From Gemmatimonadota bacterium (GTDB taxonomy: Bacteria > Gemmatimonadota > Gemmatimonadetes > Longimicrobiales > Gaopeijiaceae): 64,000 nt of DNA. The notes below the pieces were generated by a model. That model was not told the origin of the DNA. It searched no databases and was given only the letters and a program-made list of their open reading frames with translations. The DNA is taken from assembly GCA_028873815.1 (NCBI GenBank), contig JAPPNN010000070.1, positions 1-64,000 of the forward strand, in the 5' to 3' direction. Shown here in pieces: positions 52,801-60,721 of this stretch; the first letter of the stretch is position 1; each line of letters starts with the position of its first letter. The position numbers and the translations under genes are program-made.

Positions 52801-53379
52801 CGAGAAATGCTGCTCGCCGGTGCCCGCGTAGATGATGTCGGGGTTGACCGGGTCCAGGGCGATCGACCCCATCGCCAGCGAACACTCGTAGTCGGTGAGG
52901 GGCGTCCAGGACAAACCGCGGTCTTCCGACCTCCACACCCCGCCCTGAGCCCCGCCGATATAGAGAACGGCCGGGTTGAGCGGATGGATCGCGATCGCCG
53001 ACACGCGTCCGGCCACGGGACCGGTCCAGGGGTCGGCAATCTGTTCAGGCCCGATGAAGCGCCAGGGCGCGCCGGGGCCACGCACCCCCCGTAGTCCGAA
53101 GGCGCGCATCGCCATGACCTGGCGTCTTGCGTCCTGGAGGCGCGCGGCGATATCCACCGCGGTGCCCGAGTAGAGGCGTACCCTCTCGTATTCGATGCGG
53201 CCCCGGAGTTGCTCGTCCTCCTGGGCGCCGCCGCTGGAGGTGAGGACCAGGGCCGCCAGACCGGCCAGGACCATGGTGGGGCTCCATCTCGCAAACCGTC
53301 CGATGTGCGCGGACTTGCTGCTCTGGCGATTGCCGATACCCATCGGAGAGTGCTGAGTGAGTCGCCTTCTCATGGCCAC
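49858..53379 (-). CDS. large secreted BNR/VPS10-type propeller protein with BACON-like repeats and dockerin-like tail
   Basis: 1173 residues. Signal region (WSPTMVLAGLAALVLTSSGG). From about 60 to 780 there are many BNR/sialidase-type blades (GGVWRSEDRGLSWTPL, GMLRSADGGMTWEEQ, FGLFRSTDSGRSWTLV, GVFHSPRGGDAWDML), forming one or two propellers. From about 800 to 1080 there are three repeats like BACON/abfB-type modules (WTATASDAPWMTLQRASG, WTASHPGRTSWFELIDTSG, WTASSGSEWLMIEQTAG). Near residue 1115 LDWFGNHDGAFNAGDVLRWL resembles half of a dockerin/EF-hand. Function unknown; binding of glycans or proteins is likely. Start: GTG 53379 or ATG 53373. Confidence 0.78.
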   Translation of the reverse strand: MAMRRRLTQHSPMGIGNRQSSKSAHIGRFARWSPTMVLAGLAALVLTSSGGAQEDEQLRGRIEYERVRLYSGTAVDIAARLQDARRQVMAMRAFGLRGVRGPGAPWRFIGPEQIADPWTGPVAGRVSAIAIHPLNPAVLYIGGAQGGVWRSEDRGLSWTPLTDYECSLAMGSIALDPVNPDIIYAGTGEQHFSGDSYYGCGMLRSADGGMTWEEQGTGVFRAPGRGGARISRVVVDPMTAGSLGSTTVLAATDFGLFRSTDSGRSWTLVRRGIATDLVMDPANPSVLYAAFFSDPRYGNWGIHKSSDSGRSWMQASAGLRDTDIRRVNLAIAPSAPQTLYASVVNVGDDREARQGLLLYRSDDGAATWQELDAEGATCHHQCWYDMTLAVHPLDPDRLYLGAIILQASIDGGRTFREIHPSNLYVDQHLLVFDTLSGPDVLYLANDGGVYRSPDAGTSWTSLATNLALAQYYPGITAHPSDPAVALGGTQDHGTVRSAAGTTTWTKVLGGDGGFTAIDAENRDIWYAETQWQPPYGGPRRSGERRTSGIDLGEDAAFLPPLVMDPIDSKRLYFGTRRLYRTDNAAEEWIRVSETFPGRAWYSRIAAIAPSLSDPHTVYVSLSLGGVAVTRDGGAAWSIVGPAEGLPAARYIGDLAVHPDDSDVAYAVAGGFGTGHVFQTTDGGRTWRDRTGNLPDHPVNAVLYDPENPDGVYIGTDLGVFHSPRGGDAWDMLDDGLPMAAVFDIAASPGTGRLLAATHGRGMFEIPIDVPLTARTRPAVLSDTILSGVDAQAEGQVIVAPRGQDDHLAMWTATASDAPWMTLQRASGAGRGRFGYSIAATDLPPGDHTATIRVMVAGVADGVTIPVAVHSAVPKGHMTLGHTETMTSVLQDSTEAFADSVAVDFEGPQAATAAWTASHPGRTSWFELIDTSGVGSAVVRWTIDPDSLPEGIHVDSVVVVAPLATGSPATLVYSLSVEPPLTLPALRLISSYGVSGWSFVTQDSLPSGLTGFGAASAVWTASSGSEWLMIEQTAGDREDPVVWSRSSESLDPGMYEDTIMIRVPGRPYLAGLIVDRLEVVAALTVEEAALHLLGEQRLQPEQERFLDWFGNHDGAFNAGDVLRWLDHCAAGGEESGCGTPPGDEGPATETPATRASSSDPIPRGSGRAGRRERP

Positions 53380-53505
53380 GCCACGGTCCCGCGCCTTCGA
53401 TCACGAATGCTGGCAACCGTAGGCGACGGCGGCTTATTGTGTCAAGCTGTCGAGAACCCGTTTGGCCGGCGCGAGACGGCATCCCCCACACTAGTGAGCC
53501 TGACC

Positions 53506-55146
53506 ATGAAGACGGACATCCACCGCCAGGCGGCCCCGTTGCGCCGCCTGTTCGGTTGCCCCTCACCCGGTCGGTCCGACCGGAAACCGCACGCTGCCCG
53601 TGCCACGACCATAGCCTCGGTTCTCGCCGCGCTCGCCGCCTGCGATCGCCCCGACCCCGCCCCCATCCCCGTGGTCGAGGCCACGATCGCCGGCGTCCAG
53701 GAGGCCATCTTCTCCGGCCGGACCAACTGCCGCATGGTCGTACAGGCCTACCTGGACCGCATCGACGCTTACGACGAGCGGATCAACGCGATCACGGTGG
53801 TCAACCCGGCCGCCCTCGACCGCGCCGACGAACTCGATGCCGCGCTGGCCGCCGGCGAGGCGCCCGGGCCGCTTTTCTGCGTGCCCATGCTCGTCAAGGA
53901 CAACTTCGACACGCACGACATGATCACCACCGCCGGCTCGATCGCCCTCGCGAACAGCATCCCGCCCGACGACGCATTCATGGTGCGGCGCATCCGCGAA
54001 GCGGGCGCCATCGTCGTTGCCAAGACGAACATGGCCGAGTGGGCCTTCAGCGCGCGCCAGTCGGTGAGTTCGTCCTTCGACACGACCCGCAACGCCTACG
54101 CCCTCGACCGCGTGCCGGCGGGGTCCAGCGGGGGCACGGCGTCGGGCGTCGCGGCCAACTTCGGCCTGATCGGCCTGGGCAGCGACACGGGCAACTCGAT
54201 CCGGGGGCCCTCGTCCCGCCTGGCGCTGGCAGGCATCCGTTCCACGATCGGCCTCACCAGCCGGGACGGAGTCGTGCCGCTTTCCTTCGACCGCGACATC
54301 GCCGGACCGATGGGGCGCACCGTCCAGGATGTCGCCCGCGTCTTCAACGTGGTGGCGGGCTACGATCCCGCCGACCCCTACACCGAAGCCGGCCGCGGCC
54401 GCAGAGAGAGCGACTACACAGCCTTCCTCGACGCCGACGGGCTACAGGGCGCGCGCATCGGTGTTCTGCGCGCCCTCGTCGACACGGAAGACGCCGACTC
54501 GGCCGTGGTCGCCGTCTTCGAGCAGTCCCTCACCGAACTCGCCGGGCTCGGCGCCGAGATCGTGGACCCCTTCGACTTCGACGTGCAGGCCCAGCTGGAT
54601 CGCGAAAACATGTTCTGCAGCCGCTTCCGCTACGACATGCACGTGTACCTCAGCTCGCTCGGCGACGCAGCCCCGATCACGGACGTCGTGCAGGTACTCG
54701 AGACCGGCCAGTACTCGGATTACGTCGAGAACTCGTTGCGCCGAGCGGAGGACTCACCGCTTGACATGCACCCCGCCGACCGGGATCCGCCGTGCCCCGA
54801 CTACCTCGAAAACGAGGGGCGCCAGGCCTACCTGGCCGACCTGGTGGCCGCGATGGACGCCGCGGAAGTCGACGCGCTCGTCTACCCGTCGTGGCTGAGC
54901 CCCCCGGCGCACATCGACCGCGGCCGCGAGGAGTACAGCGGCGACAACTCCCAGCGCGTCGCACCCGCCACCGGCATGCCCGCGATCACCGTGCCGATGG
55001 GCTTCACGGACGACACGCACCCTGCCGGGCTGCAGATCCTTGCCCGCCCCTGGGCCGAAGGCCTGCTCTTCCGCCTCGCCTACGCGTACGAGCAGGGGAC
55101 GCGGCACCGGCGGCCGCCGCCGGGATTCCCGGAGCTGGAAGACTGA
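53506..55146 (+). CDS. amidase-signature lipoprotein
   Basis: 546 residues. TTIASVLAALAACDRPDPA is a lipoprotein signal with lipobox LAAC. The amidase core has Lys in FCVPMLVKDNFDTHDM near residue 130, cis-Ser in VPAGSSGGTASGVAAN near 206 and nucleophile in GLGSDTGNSIRGPSS near 230. It is clearly a relative of the secreted amidase at 30341 (shared KDN-x-DTHDM and TTAGSI segments), but lipid-anchored and with a Gly-to-Asn change beside the nucleophile (TGNS for TGGS). Substrate unknown. Divergent from the BNR gene across about 125 bases. Confidence 0.88.
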   Translation: MKTDIHRQAAPLRRLFGCPSPGRSDRKPHAARATTIASVLAALAACDRPDPAPIPVVEATIAGVQEAIFSGRTNCRMVVQAYLDRIDAYDERINAITVVNPAALDRADELDAALAAGEAPGPLFCVPMLVKDNFDTHDMITTAGSIALANSIPPDDAFMVRRIREAGAIVVAKTNMAEWAFSARQSVSSSFDTTRNAYALDRVPAGSSGGTASGVAANFGLIGLGSDTGNSIRGPSSRLALAGIRSTIGLTSRDGVVPLSFDRDIAGPMGRTVQDVARVFNVVAGYDPADPYTEAGRGRRESDYTAFLDADGLQGARIGVLRALVDTEDADSAVVAVFEQSLTELAGLGAEIVDPFDFDVQAQLDRENMFCSRFRYDMHVYLSSLGDAAPITDVVQVLETGQYSDYVENSLRRAEDSPLDMHPADRDPPCPDYLENEGRQAYLADLVAAMDAAEVDALVYPSWLSPPAHIDRGREEYSGDNSQRVAPATGMPAITVPMGFTDDTHPAGLQILARPWAEGLLFRLAYAYEQGTRHRRPPPGFPELED

Positions 55147-55227
55147 ACCTGAGTCGTGTCAAATCGATGATGCTATCACCCAAATGACATGCACTAACCG
55201 CCGACTCCAGCCCCTTTGGCCCCGGAT

Positions 55228-55278
55228 GATGTAAACTACGCTTTACACTATGTAATCCAGAGTTTACATTCTCCCTAC
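55228..55278. promoter_or_regulatory. orphan AT-rich operator-like repeats
   Basis: In the 128-base gap between two convergent genes. TGTAAA-6-TTTACA forms an inverted repeat, and TTTACA recurs in GAGTTTACATTC about 20 bases later. Such sites normally mark promoters of small toxin-antitoxin operons, but both neighbours end here and no small reading frame follows. It may be what is left of a deleted TA pair. The approximate span covers the repeats. Confidence 0.4.
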
Positions 55279-58200
55279 TCTGGAGGCCACCTTGGCAGCG
55301 CCCGCCCCGTCGTCCATGGAACACCCGCTTCCTCCAGCCGCGCCTCGAGCGCCGGCAGATCGGTCTCGACGAGCTGCCGCAGGTCGGGATACAACCCGCC
55401 GAACAGCCTGCGCGCGATCCTGTACTGCGTGCGATGCGTCTCCGTCGGCCCATGCATGCCGTTCCAGTGCCCGCGCACGATCTGGTTCACACGCCCCGTG
55501 ATGCCCGGCAGGTCGGGTTCCGCGCGCGACGTCCGTGTCCGCGATCCTTCAAGGATTTCCCGGAGGTCGAGAAGCCTGAGCTCCTGAGCGCGGGCCTCGT
55601 CCGTCAGCTCCACCGGCGCCGCTGGCCAGCGCTCAAGCGCCTGCTTGATGGCCGAGATCCGCTGTGCGGCTGCCGCGGCCACGCGCTGGCTGCCCGTCAC
55701 CGCGCGCAGCAGTTCGCCCGTCTCCCTCTGGAACGCGAGAATGTCCGCGCGGTCCCGTTGCGGGATCGCGGGCTCGTTGATCGGCGCGATCGTGAACGAC
55801 ACCGGCCCGGCGAGTTCCGTCAGCTCGCCGTCGACCCGTTGCGCGAGCGACACGGTGTAGTCGCCCGGGAGCGCCATCGGCCCGTTCCCGCCGCCGCCGA
55901 AGCCGCCAAAGCCACCGAAACCGCCGCCGCCTCCGCCACCGGCCGTCACCGGGTTGTAGCCGGGGTAGCGGTAGTTCCACGTCGCGCGGTGGACGCCTCG
56001 GCTCGTCGAGCCATTCACGACATTGACCACGCTGCCCGTACCGTCGCGGACTGTCAGGAACACGCGCGGCACCTCTTCGCGGTCTTCAGCTTCCAACTCT
56101 TCCCATGTCGGATACGGCGTGTCTTCGCCGGCCCGCTGCGCTCTCCGCTCGGCCGCCCTCCTCTCCGCCTCCCGAGTCCGCAGCGTCTCGCCCATCCAGT
56201 ACGTGAACGTCACGCCCAGCGGCGGGTTATCGGCCTGGTAGAAGTCGCTGCCGTTCGCGCCGCCGGGGTTCCAGGGCACGTACATGTCTCCATCGGCCAC
56301 GTCGAAGATGTGCCCGCCGCTGGCCAGGACCTCACCCGACGCGCGGGCCAGTTCGCGGAGCGGCGTGTAGTCGTCGACCACGTAGAAGCTGCGGCCGAAG
56401 GTGGCGGCGACCAGGTCGCCCTCGCGCTTCTGGATCTCGAGCTCGCGCACGGCGATCGTCGGCAGCCCGCTGTCGAAGTCTATCCACGACTCGCCGCCGT
56501 CGACCGACACGAAGGCCCCGAACTCGGCGCCCAGGAAGAGCAGCCCCGGCTCGACGTGGTCCTGCACGATCGAGAACGACGGGCTGTTGTCGGGCAGGCC
56601 GCCGGTGATCATCGTCCAGTCCACGCCGCGGTTGGTGGACTTGAGCACGTACGGGCGGAAGTCGTTGCGCTTGAAGTTGTTGACCACGACGAAGACCTCG
56701 TCGGGGTTGTGCAGCGAGGCCTCGACGTCGTGGACGAAGCTCGTGTCCGGCACGCCCGGCAGGCTCTCGACCGCACGCCAGTTTTCGCCCCCGTCCTCGG
56801 TGACCTGCACCAGCCCGTCGTCGGTGCCCACGTAGATCAGCCCCTCGGCCAGCGGCGATTCCGAGACCGCCACGATGTGCCCGAACGACGAGGTCGAGCG
56901 GTTCTTGGCGACCGCGTCGACGCTCCACACGCGCCCCATCACCTCGAGCTGGTTGCGGTCGATGTTGCGAGACAGGTCGCCCGAGATCGCGCGCCAGCTC
57001 GTCCCCTGATCGTCGCTCTGGAAGAGGATCTGCGCGCCGAAGTAGATGCGGTTGTTGTCGTGGGGCGACATGTGCAGCCCGGCGTCCCAGTACCAGCGCA
57101 GCGGCGGCCCGCCGGGGTCCGCCTGCGGCTGGATGTCGAGGCGCTCCTTGCTGCCCCGGTCGAAGCGCGAGATCACCCCGTATTGCAGCTGCGAAATGAT
57201 GATGTCGGGGTTCTCGGGGTCGATCACCGGATCGAAGCCGTCCCCGCCGAGGGTCACGTACCAGTCCGAATTGCGTATGCCGCCGCCCAGGGTCTGCGAT
57301 GGCCCGCCCAGCGTGTTGTTGTCCTGCGTGCCGCCGTAGACGTAGTAGAACGGCTCGTCGTTGGAGGTGGCGACCTTGTAGAACTGCGTCAGCGGCAGGT
57401 TGGGGAAGAAGTGCCAGCTCTCGCCGAAGTCGTGCGTCTCGTACAGCCCGCCGTCGTTGCCCAGAATCAGGTGCTCGGGGTCGTCCGGGTCGAAGGCGAT
57501 CGCGTGATGGTCGACGTGCACGCCCTGCGTGGGCAGCCGGCCCCACGTCTCGCCGCCGTCGTCGGACATCTCCACGAAGGTGTCCAGCGAGTAGATGCGG
57601 TCGAAGCGGTGCGGATCGGCGTAGAGTTCGTGGTAGTACATGGCCGCCCCCGACTGGTAGCGCGAGGTCCGGCTCCAGTTCTCGCCCATGTTCTCGCTGC
57701 GGAAGGTGCCGCCGTTGCCCATCGACGCCTCGACGATCGCGTAGAGCACGTCCGGGTTGATCGGCGAGATCGCCATCCCGATGCGTCCCTTGTCCCCGCC
57801 CGGCAGCCCGCGATTGATCGCGCGCCAGGTGTTGCCGCCGTCGGTGGACTTGTGGATCCCGGAGCCCGGCCCGCCGTCGATCATCGTCCACTGGTGCCGT
57901 CGCCGCTGCCACGACGACGCGTACATCACGTCCGGGTTGCGCGGGTCGAAGTAGACCTCGTTGACGCCGGTGTGCTCGTCGATCTCGAGCACACGCTCCC
58001 ACGTCTCGCCGCCGTCGGTGGTGCGGTAGAGCCCGCGCTCCCCGCCCGCGGCCCACAGCGGCCCCTGCGCGGCGACGAATACCGTGCGCGAGTCGTCGGG
58101 ATGCACCGCGATCATGCCGATGTGCCGCGACGTCTCCAGCCCCATGTTCGTGAACGAACGCCCGCCGTCGACCGACTTGTAGACGCCGTCGCCGTAACCC

Positions 58201-58703
58201 ACCGAGCGCTGGCCGTTGTTCTCGCCCGTGCCGACCCACAGCGTGAGGTGGTCGCTGGGGTCGAGCGCGATCGCGCCGATCGAGTACGAGCCGTAGTTGT
58301 CGAAGATCGGCGTCCAGGTGGTGCCCGCGTTGGTCGTCTTCCAGACGTTCCCCGACGAGGCCGCGACGTACCAGGTACTGCGGTCGGTGGGGTCGATCGC
58401 GATGTCGGCGATGCGCCCCGAGGCGGTCGCCGGGCCGATGCTCCGCCAGCGGAACGAGGAGAGGAGGCCGGCGTTCAACTCGGCGGGGCCGTCCTCGTCG
58501 CCGGCGTCGCCGCCCCCGCGCTGCTGGGCGGGGAGGGTGGCGGGGGCCGCGAGGGACGCGAGCAGGATCGTGGCGCCCAGGGCCGCGATGACCGCCGCGG
58601 AGTGCGAAGCGCGCCCGGGCCGGGTGGTGACCGGGACTGTGCGGGTGCGGCGGGCGGGCGCGGACGTGCCGCAGAAGCGCGTGTGTGTCAGGTGATCGTG
58701 CAT
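55275..58703 (-). CDS. secreted VPS10/sortilin-like BNR propeller protein
   Basis: 1142 residues. A signal peptide (AALGATILLASLAAPATLPA) precedes about 700 residues of BNR blades in the two-propeller VPS10/glycoside-hydrolase-74-like layout: GNVWKTTNAGTTWTPIFDNY, GVYKSVDGGRSFTNMG, GLYRTTDGGETWERVL, GIHKSTDGGNTWRAIN, GLVQVTEDGGENWRAV. A Gly/Phe-rich stretch (GGFGGFGGFGGGGNGP) near residues 919-941 links to a C-terminal part with a predicted helical bundle (DILAFQRETGELLRAVTGS). This family is abundant in Gemmatimonadota and often annotated as glycosyl hydrolase, but no catalytic residues can be confirmed. Start ATG 58703. Confidence 0.85.
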   Translation of the reverse strand: MHDHLTHTRFCGTSAPARRTRTVPVTTRPGRASHSAAVIAALGATILLASLAAPATLPAQQRGGGDAGDEDGPAELNAGLLSSFRWRSIGPATASGRIADIAIDPTDRSTWYVAASSGNVWKTTNAGTTWTPIFDNYGSYSIGAIALDPSDHLTLWVGTGENNGQRSVGYGDGVYKSVDGGRSFTNMGLETSRHIGMIAVHPDDSRTVFVAAQGPLWAAGGERGLYRTTDGGETWERVLEIDEHTGVNEVYFDPRNPDVMYASSWQRRRHQWTMIDGGPGSGIHKSTDGGNTWRAINRGLPGGDKGRIGMAISPINPDVLYAIVEASMGNGGTFRSENMGENWSRTSRYQSGAAMYYHELYADPHRFDRIYSLDTFVEMSDDGGETWGRLPTQGVHVDHHAIAFDPDDPEHLILGNDGGLYETHDFGESWHFFPNLPLTQFYKVATSNDEPFYYVYGGTQDNNTLGGPSQTLGGGIRNSDWYVTLGGDGFDPVIDPENPDIIISQLQYGVISRFDRGSKERLDIQPQADPGGPPLRWYWDAGLHMSPHDNNRIYFGAQILFQSDDQGTSWRAISGDLSRNIDRNQLEVMGRVWSVDAVAKNRSTSSFGHIVAVSESPLAEGLIYVGTDDGLVQVTEDGGENWRAVESLPGVPDTSFVHDVEASLHNPDEVFVVVNNFKRNDFRPYVLKSTNRGVDWTMITGGLPDNSPSFSIVQDHVEPGLLFLGAEFGAFVSVDGGESWIDFDSGLPTIAVRELEIQKREGDLVAATFGRSFYVVDDYTPLRELARASGEVLASGGHIFDVADGDMYVPWNPGGANGSDFYQADNPPLGVTFTYWMGETLRTREAERRAAERRAQRAGEDTPYPTWEELEAEDREEVPRVFLTVRDGTGSVVNVVNGSTSRGVHRATWNYRYPGYNPVTAGGGGGGGFGGFGGFGGGGNGPMALPGDYTVSLAQRVDGELTELAGPVSFTIAPINEPAIPQRDRADILAFQRETGELLRAVTGSQRVAAAAAQRISAIKQALERWPAAPVELTDEARAQELRLLDLREILEGSRTRTSRAEPDLPGITGRVNQIVRGHWNGMHGPTETHRTQYRIARRLFGGLYPDLRQLVETDLPALEARLEEAGVPWTTGRALPRWPPE

Positions 58704-58775
58704 TGTGGTTCCAGATTGCGTGGTGATGTTGCTGTGACGCTGGAATTCTACAGTTGACCCTGCGGCGGTTGCGAG

Positions 58776-58795
58776 TTAGTCATATTTCTGACTAA
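58776..58795 (+). promoter_or_regulatory. operator palindrome of the phd/vapC pair
   Basis: TTAGTCA-TATTTC-TGACTAA is a perfect 7-6-7 inverted repeat 16 bases before the antitoxin ATG. A -35-like TTGACC lies at 58754-58759. This is a good candidate binding site for the antitoxin dimer. Confidence 0.65.
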
Positions 58796-58811
58796 GCAGC
58801 GGAGGGTCCGG

Positions 58812-59045
58812 ATGTCGACGGTAAACGTTCACGAGGCCAAGACCCACCTCTCTCGCCTCCTCGTGAGGGTGGAGGCGGGCGAGGAAATCGTGATTGCCCG
58901 CAGCGGCAAGCCGGTGGCGCGCCTTTCCGGATATCGGAGCAGTCGTCCGGTCCGGCGCTTCGGCGCGCTCAGGGGACGACTCACCGTAGACGAGAGCTTC
59001 TTCGATCCACTGCCTGAATCCGAACTGGCTGCCTGGGAGGAGTGA
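58812..59045 (+). CDS. Phd/YefM-type antitoxin
   Basis: 77 residues. TVNVHEAKTHLSRLLVRVEAGEEIVIARSGKPVARLSGYR is the classic Phd/YefM N-terminal DNA-binding domain. The short C-terminal tail (LTVDESFFDPLPESELAAW) is the toxin-binding part and has the usual acidic, Trp-containing end. Followed after 6 bases by a PIN toxin. GGAGGGTCCGG precedes the ATG. Confidence 0.9.
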   Translation: MSTVNVHEAKTHLSRLLVRVEAGEEIVIARSGKPVARLSGYRSSRPVRRFGALRGRLTVDESFFDPLPESELAAWEE

Positions 59046-59051
59046 GTCCGG

Positions 59052-59438
59052 GTGCGAGTCCTGGTGGATACACATGCGTTCCTGTGGTGGCTGGCCGGCA
59101 ACCCGAGATTGCCGGAGCCTGCTCGAGCGGTGATCGACGACTCCGACAACAACGTCCTGGTGAGTGCCGCATCGGCCTGGGAGATCACCACCAAGCACCG
59201 GCTGGGGAAGCTGCCGGGTGCCGACATCGTCGCAGGTGACGTCATGGCGGCCATCGAAGATCATGGCTTTCAGCCGTTGGCCATCACGGTCGCTCACGCG
59301 GAGCGGGCGGGAAGGCTCCCGGGATCGCATCGCGACCCCTTCGACCGGATGTTGATCGCACAGGCCCTCGCTCACGACCTGCCGCTAGTTTCGAACGAAT
59401 CGCTCTTCGATCGCCATGGAGTGAGGCGTATCTGGTAG
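59052..59438 (+). CDS. PIN-domain ribonuclease toxin (VapC-like)
   Basis: 128 residues. VLVDTHAFLWWLAGNPRL (Asp6), VSAASAWEITTKHRLGKL (Glu near 44), RDPFDRMLIAQALAHDLPLVS (Asp near 96) and NESLFDRHGVRRIW at the end match the PIN subgroup that pairs with Phd antitoxins. It would cleave RNA when the antitoxin is lost. Start GTG 59052. Confidence 0.92.
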   Translation: MRVLVDTHAFLWWLAGNPRLPEPARAVIDDSDNNVLVSAASAWEITTKHRLGKLPGADIVAGDVMAAIEDHGFQPLAITVAHAERAGRLPGSHRDPFDRMLIAQALAHDLPLVSNESLFDRHGVRRIW

Positions 59439-59444
59439 GCGGGC

Positions 59445-60662
59445 CTACCTGAGTTCCGGCGGCAGGCGCTTCACGATCACGGTCGGTACGTCGAGTTCAT
59501 CCCGCTCAACAAATGCGACCAGACCGTCGGGGCCAAAGGCACGGGGCATGGCGGTGGCATCTGCGGCGTAGCTGCCCAAATACCGACCACCCAGGGTCAA
59601 AAGGTCGATCGGGCCGTCGCTGGCCGGTTCCTCGCCGCGCCTCTGCACCCAGATGGTCCGTTCCCAACCGGTTCGAAGCGTGCGGATTACGGGCACCTCG
59701 TGGTAGAACTCCATATTGCTGATCCGCTCGCGCCTGAATTCGGCCATCGCGACATCGAACGGATCACTCGACGTGGCCCGCTGGTCGTTTTCCTCCAACC
59801 GGCGCTCGATCTCTTCTTCCCTGATGCGGTCTGTGACGGGTTCCGGCTGAAAGGGCCGGGTGAGGACTTGTGTCAGCTCCCCGGCCGGGCTCGCCACCTT
59901 GATCGCATAGGCGGACGAGTCGGTGTACACCAGTCCACCGTCCGGCAGCGCGTAAGCCGACAGCCCGGGGCTGAAACCGTCGGCATCTCCCGACGGGCGC
60001 CACGCTCGGACCACAGTGTCCCGCACAACCTCATCACCGCTCAGGATCAATCGTATGATGGGGCGGGAGGTCGGGTCGGGATCATCGAAGCGCCCCCCCG
60101 CGCCGACGCGTGTCATGCTTGACGTGATGACGTTTTGGCCATCCCTCGCGGCACTCAGGCTGCGGATCAGGTGCATTGACGCGCCCGGCATGCGCACTGA
60201 GCGCTCGAACTCTCCGTCCGGCGCAAACACCGCAAACACGTTGTGACCCGGGTCGAACACCACGGCGCGTCCATCACGGAGCACAGTGAATCCGACCGCT
60301 GAAATGGTATTCTCGGCAAACTCGCCGGGGCCGTCGCCGATCCCCCCGAACTCGCGGACGAATTCTCCCTCCTGGCTCACAACCACGATCCGCCCATCCC
60401 GGTCGTCCATCAGATACAGGTGGCCGGATCCGTCGAAGCCGACGCCGAAGAGCCTGCCGAAGATCTCCCATTCGTCGCCACCGACCGATCCCACGCGGTA
60501 GACCTCCTCAAACTCGGCATCGAGGATCCGGTCATCGGCGGGAAGTTCGATCACCGACTGAGCGGCGAGCCCGGGGGCGTGAGTCATCTGCGGTCCCAGG
60601 AGGAAAGCGACCGCGAGACCGGTTGCCCGGGAACACGCCCTACCGGGAAAGAGTGCTCTCAT
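59445..60662 (-). CDS. secreted 6-bladed beta-propeller protein
   Basis: 405 residues. A signal peptide ([20 protein letters not shown], then GLAAQ) is followed by propeller blades: [43 protein letters not shown] (the hallmark G-x-G-PGEF of the 6-bladed NHL-like family), [19 protein letters not shown] and [21 protein letters not shown] charged helix near residue 290 ([16 protein letters not shown]) interrupts the propeller. Proteins like this are common in Bacteroidota and Gemmatimonadota; the role is unknown. ATG 60662 starts the signal peptide. The vapC gene converges on it with 6 bases between the stops. Confidence 0.82.
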   Translation of the reverse strand: MRALFPGRACSRATGLAVAFLLGPQMTHAPGLAAQSVIELPADDRILDAEFEEVYRVGSVGGDEWEIFGRLFGVGFDGSGHLYLMDDRDGRIVVVSQEGEFVREFGGIGDGPGEFAENTISAVGFTVLRDGRAVVFDPGHNVFAVFAPDGEFERSVRMPGASMHLIRSLSAARDGQNVITSSMTRVGAGGRFDDPDPTSRPIIRLILSGDEVVRDTVVRAWRPSGDADGFSPGLSAYALPDGGLVYTDSSAYAIKVASPAGELTQVLTRPFQPEPVTDRIREEEIERRLEENDQRATSSDPFDVAMAEFRRERISNMEFYHEVPVIRTLRTGWERTIWVQRRGEEPASDGPIDLLTLGGRYLGSYAADATAMPRAFGPDGLVAFVERDELDVPTVIVKRLPPELR

Positions 60663-60721
60663 GATGTGCCAATCATGTCTGGCGGGGTCGGGCAAACGCC
60701 TGGATCCCACGTCGATTCTGG

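Noticed and set aside
55860-55945. GC-rich triplet-like repeat (GCCACCGAAACCGCC and similar) as a regulatory repeat
   Set aside because: It encodes the Gly/Phe-rich linker of the VPS10 protein and is explained by coding.
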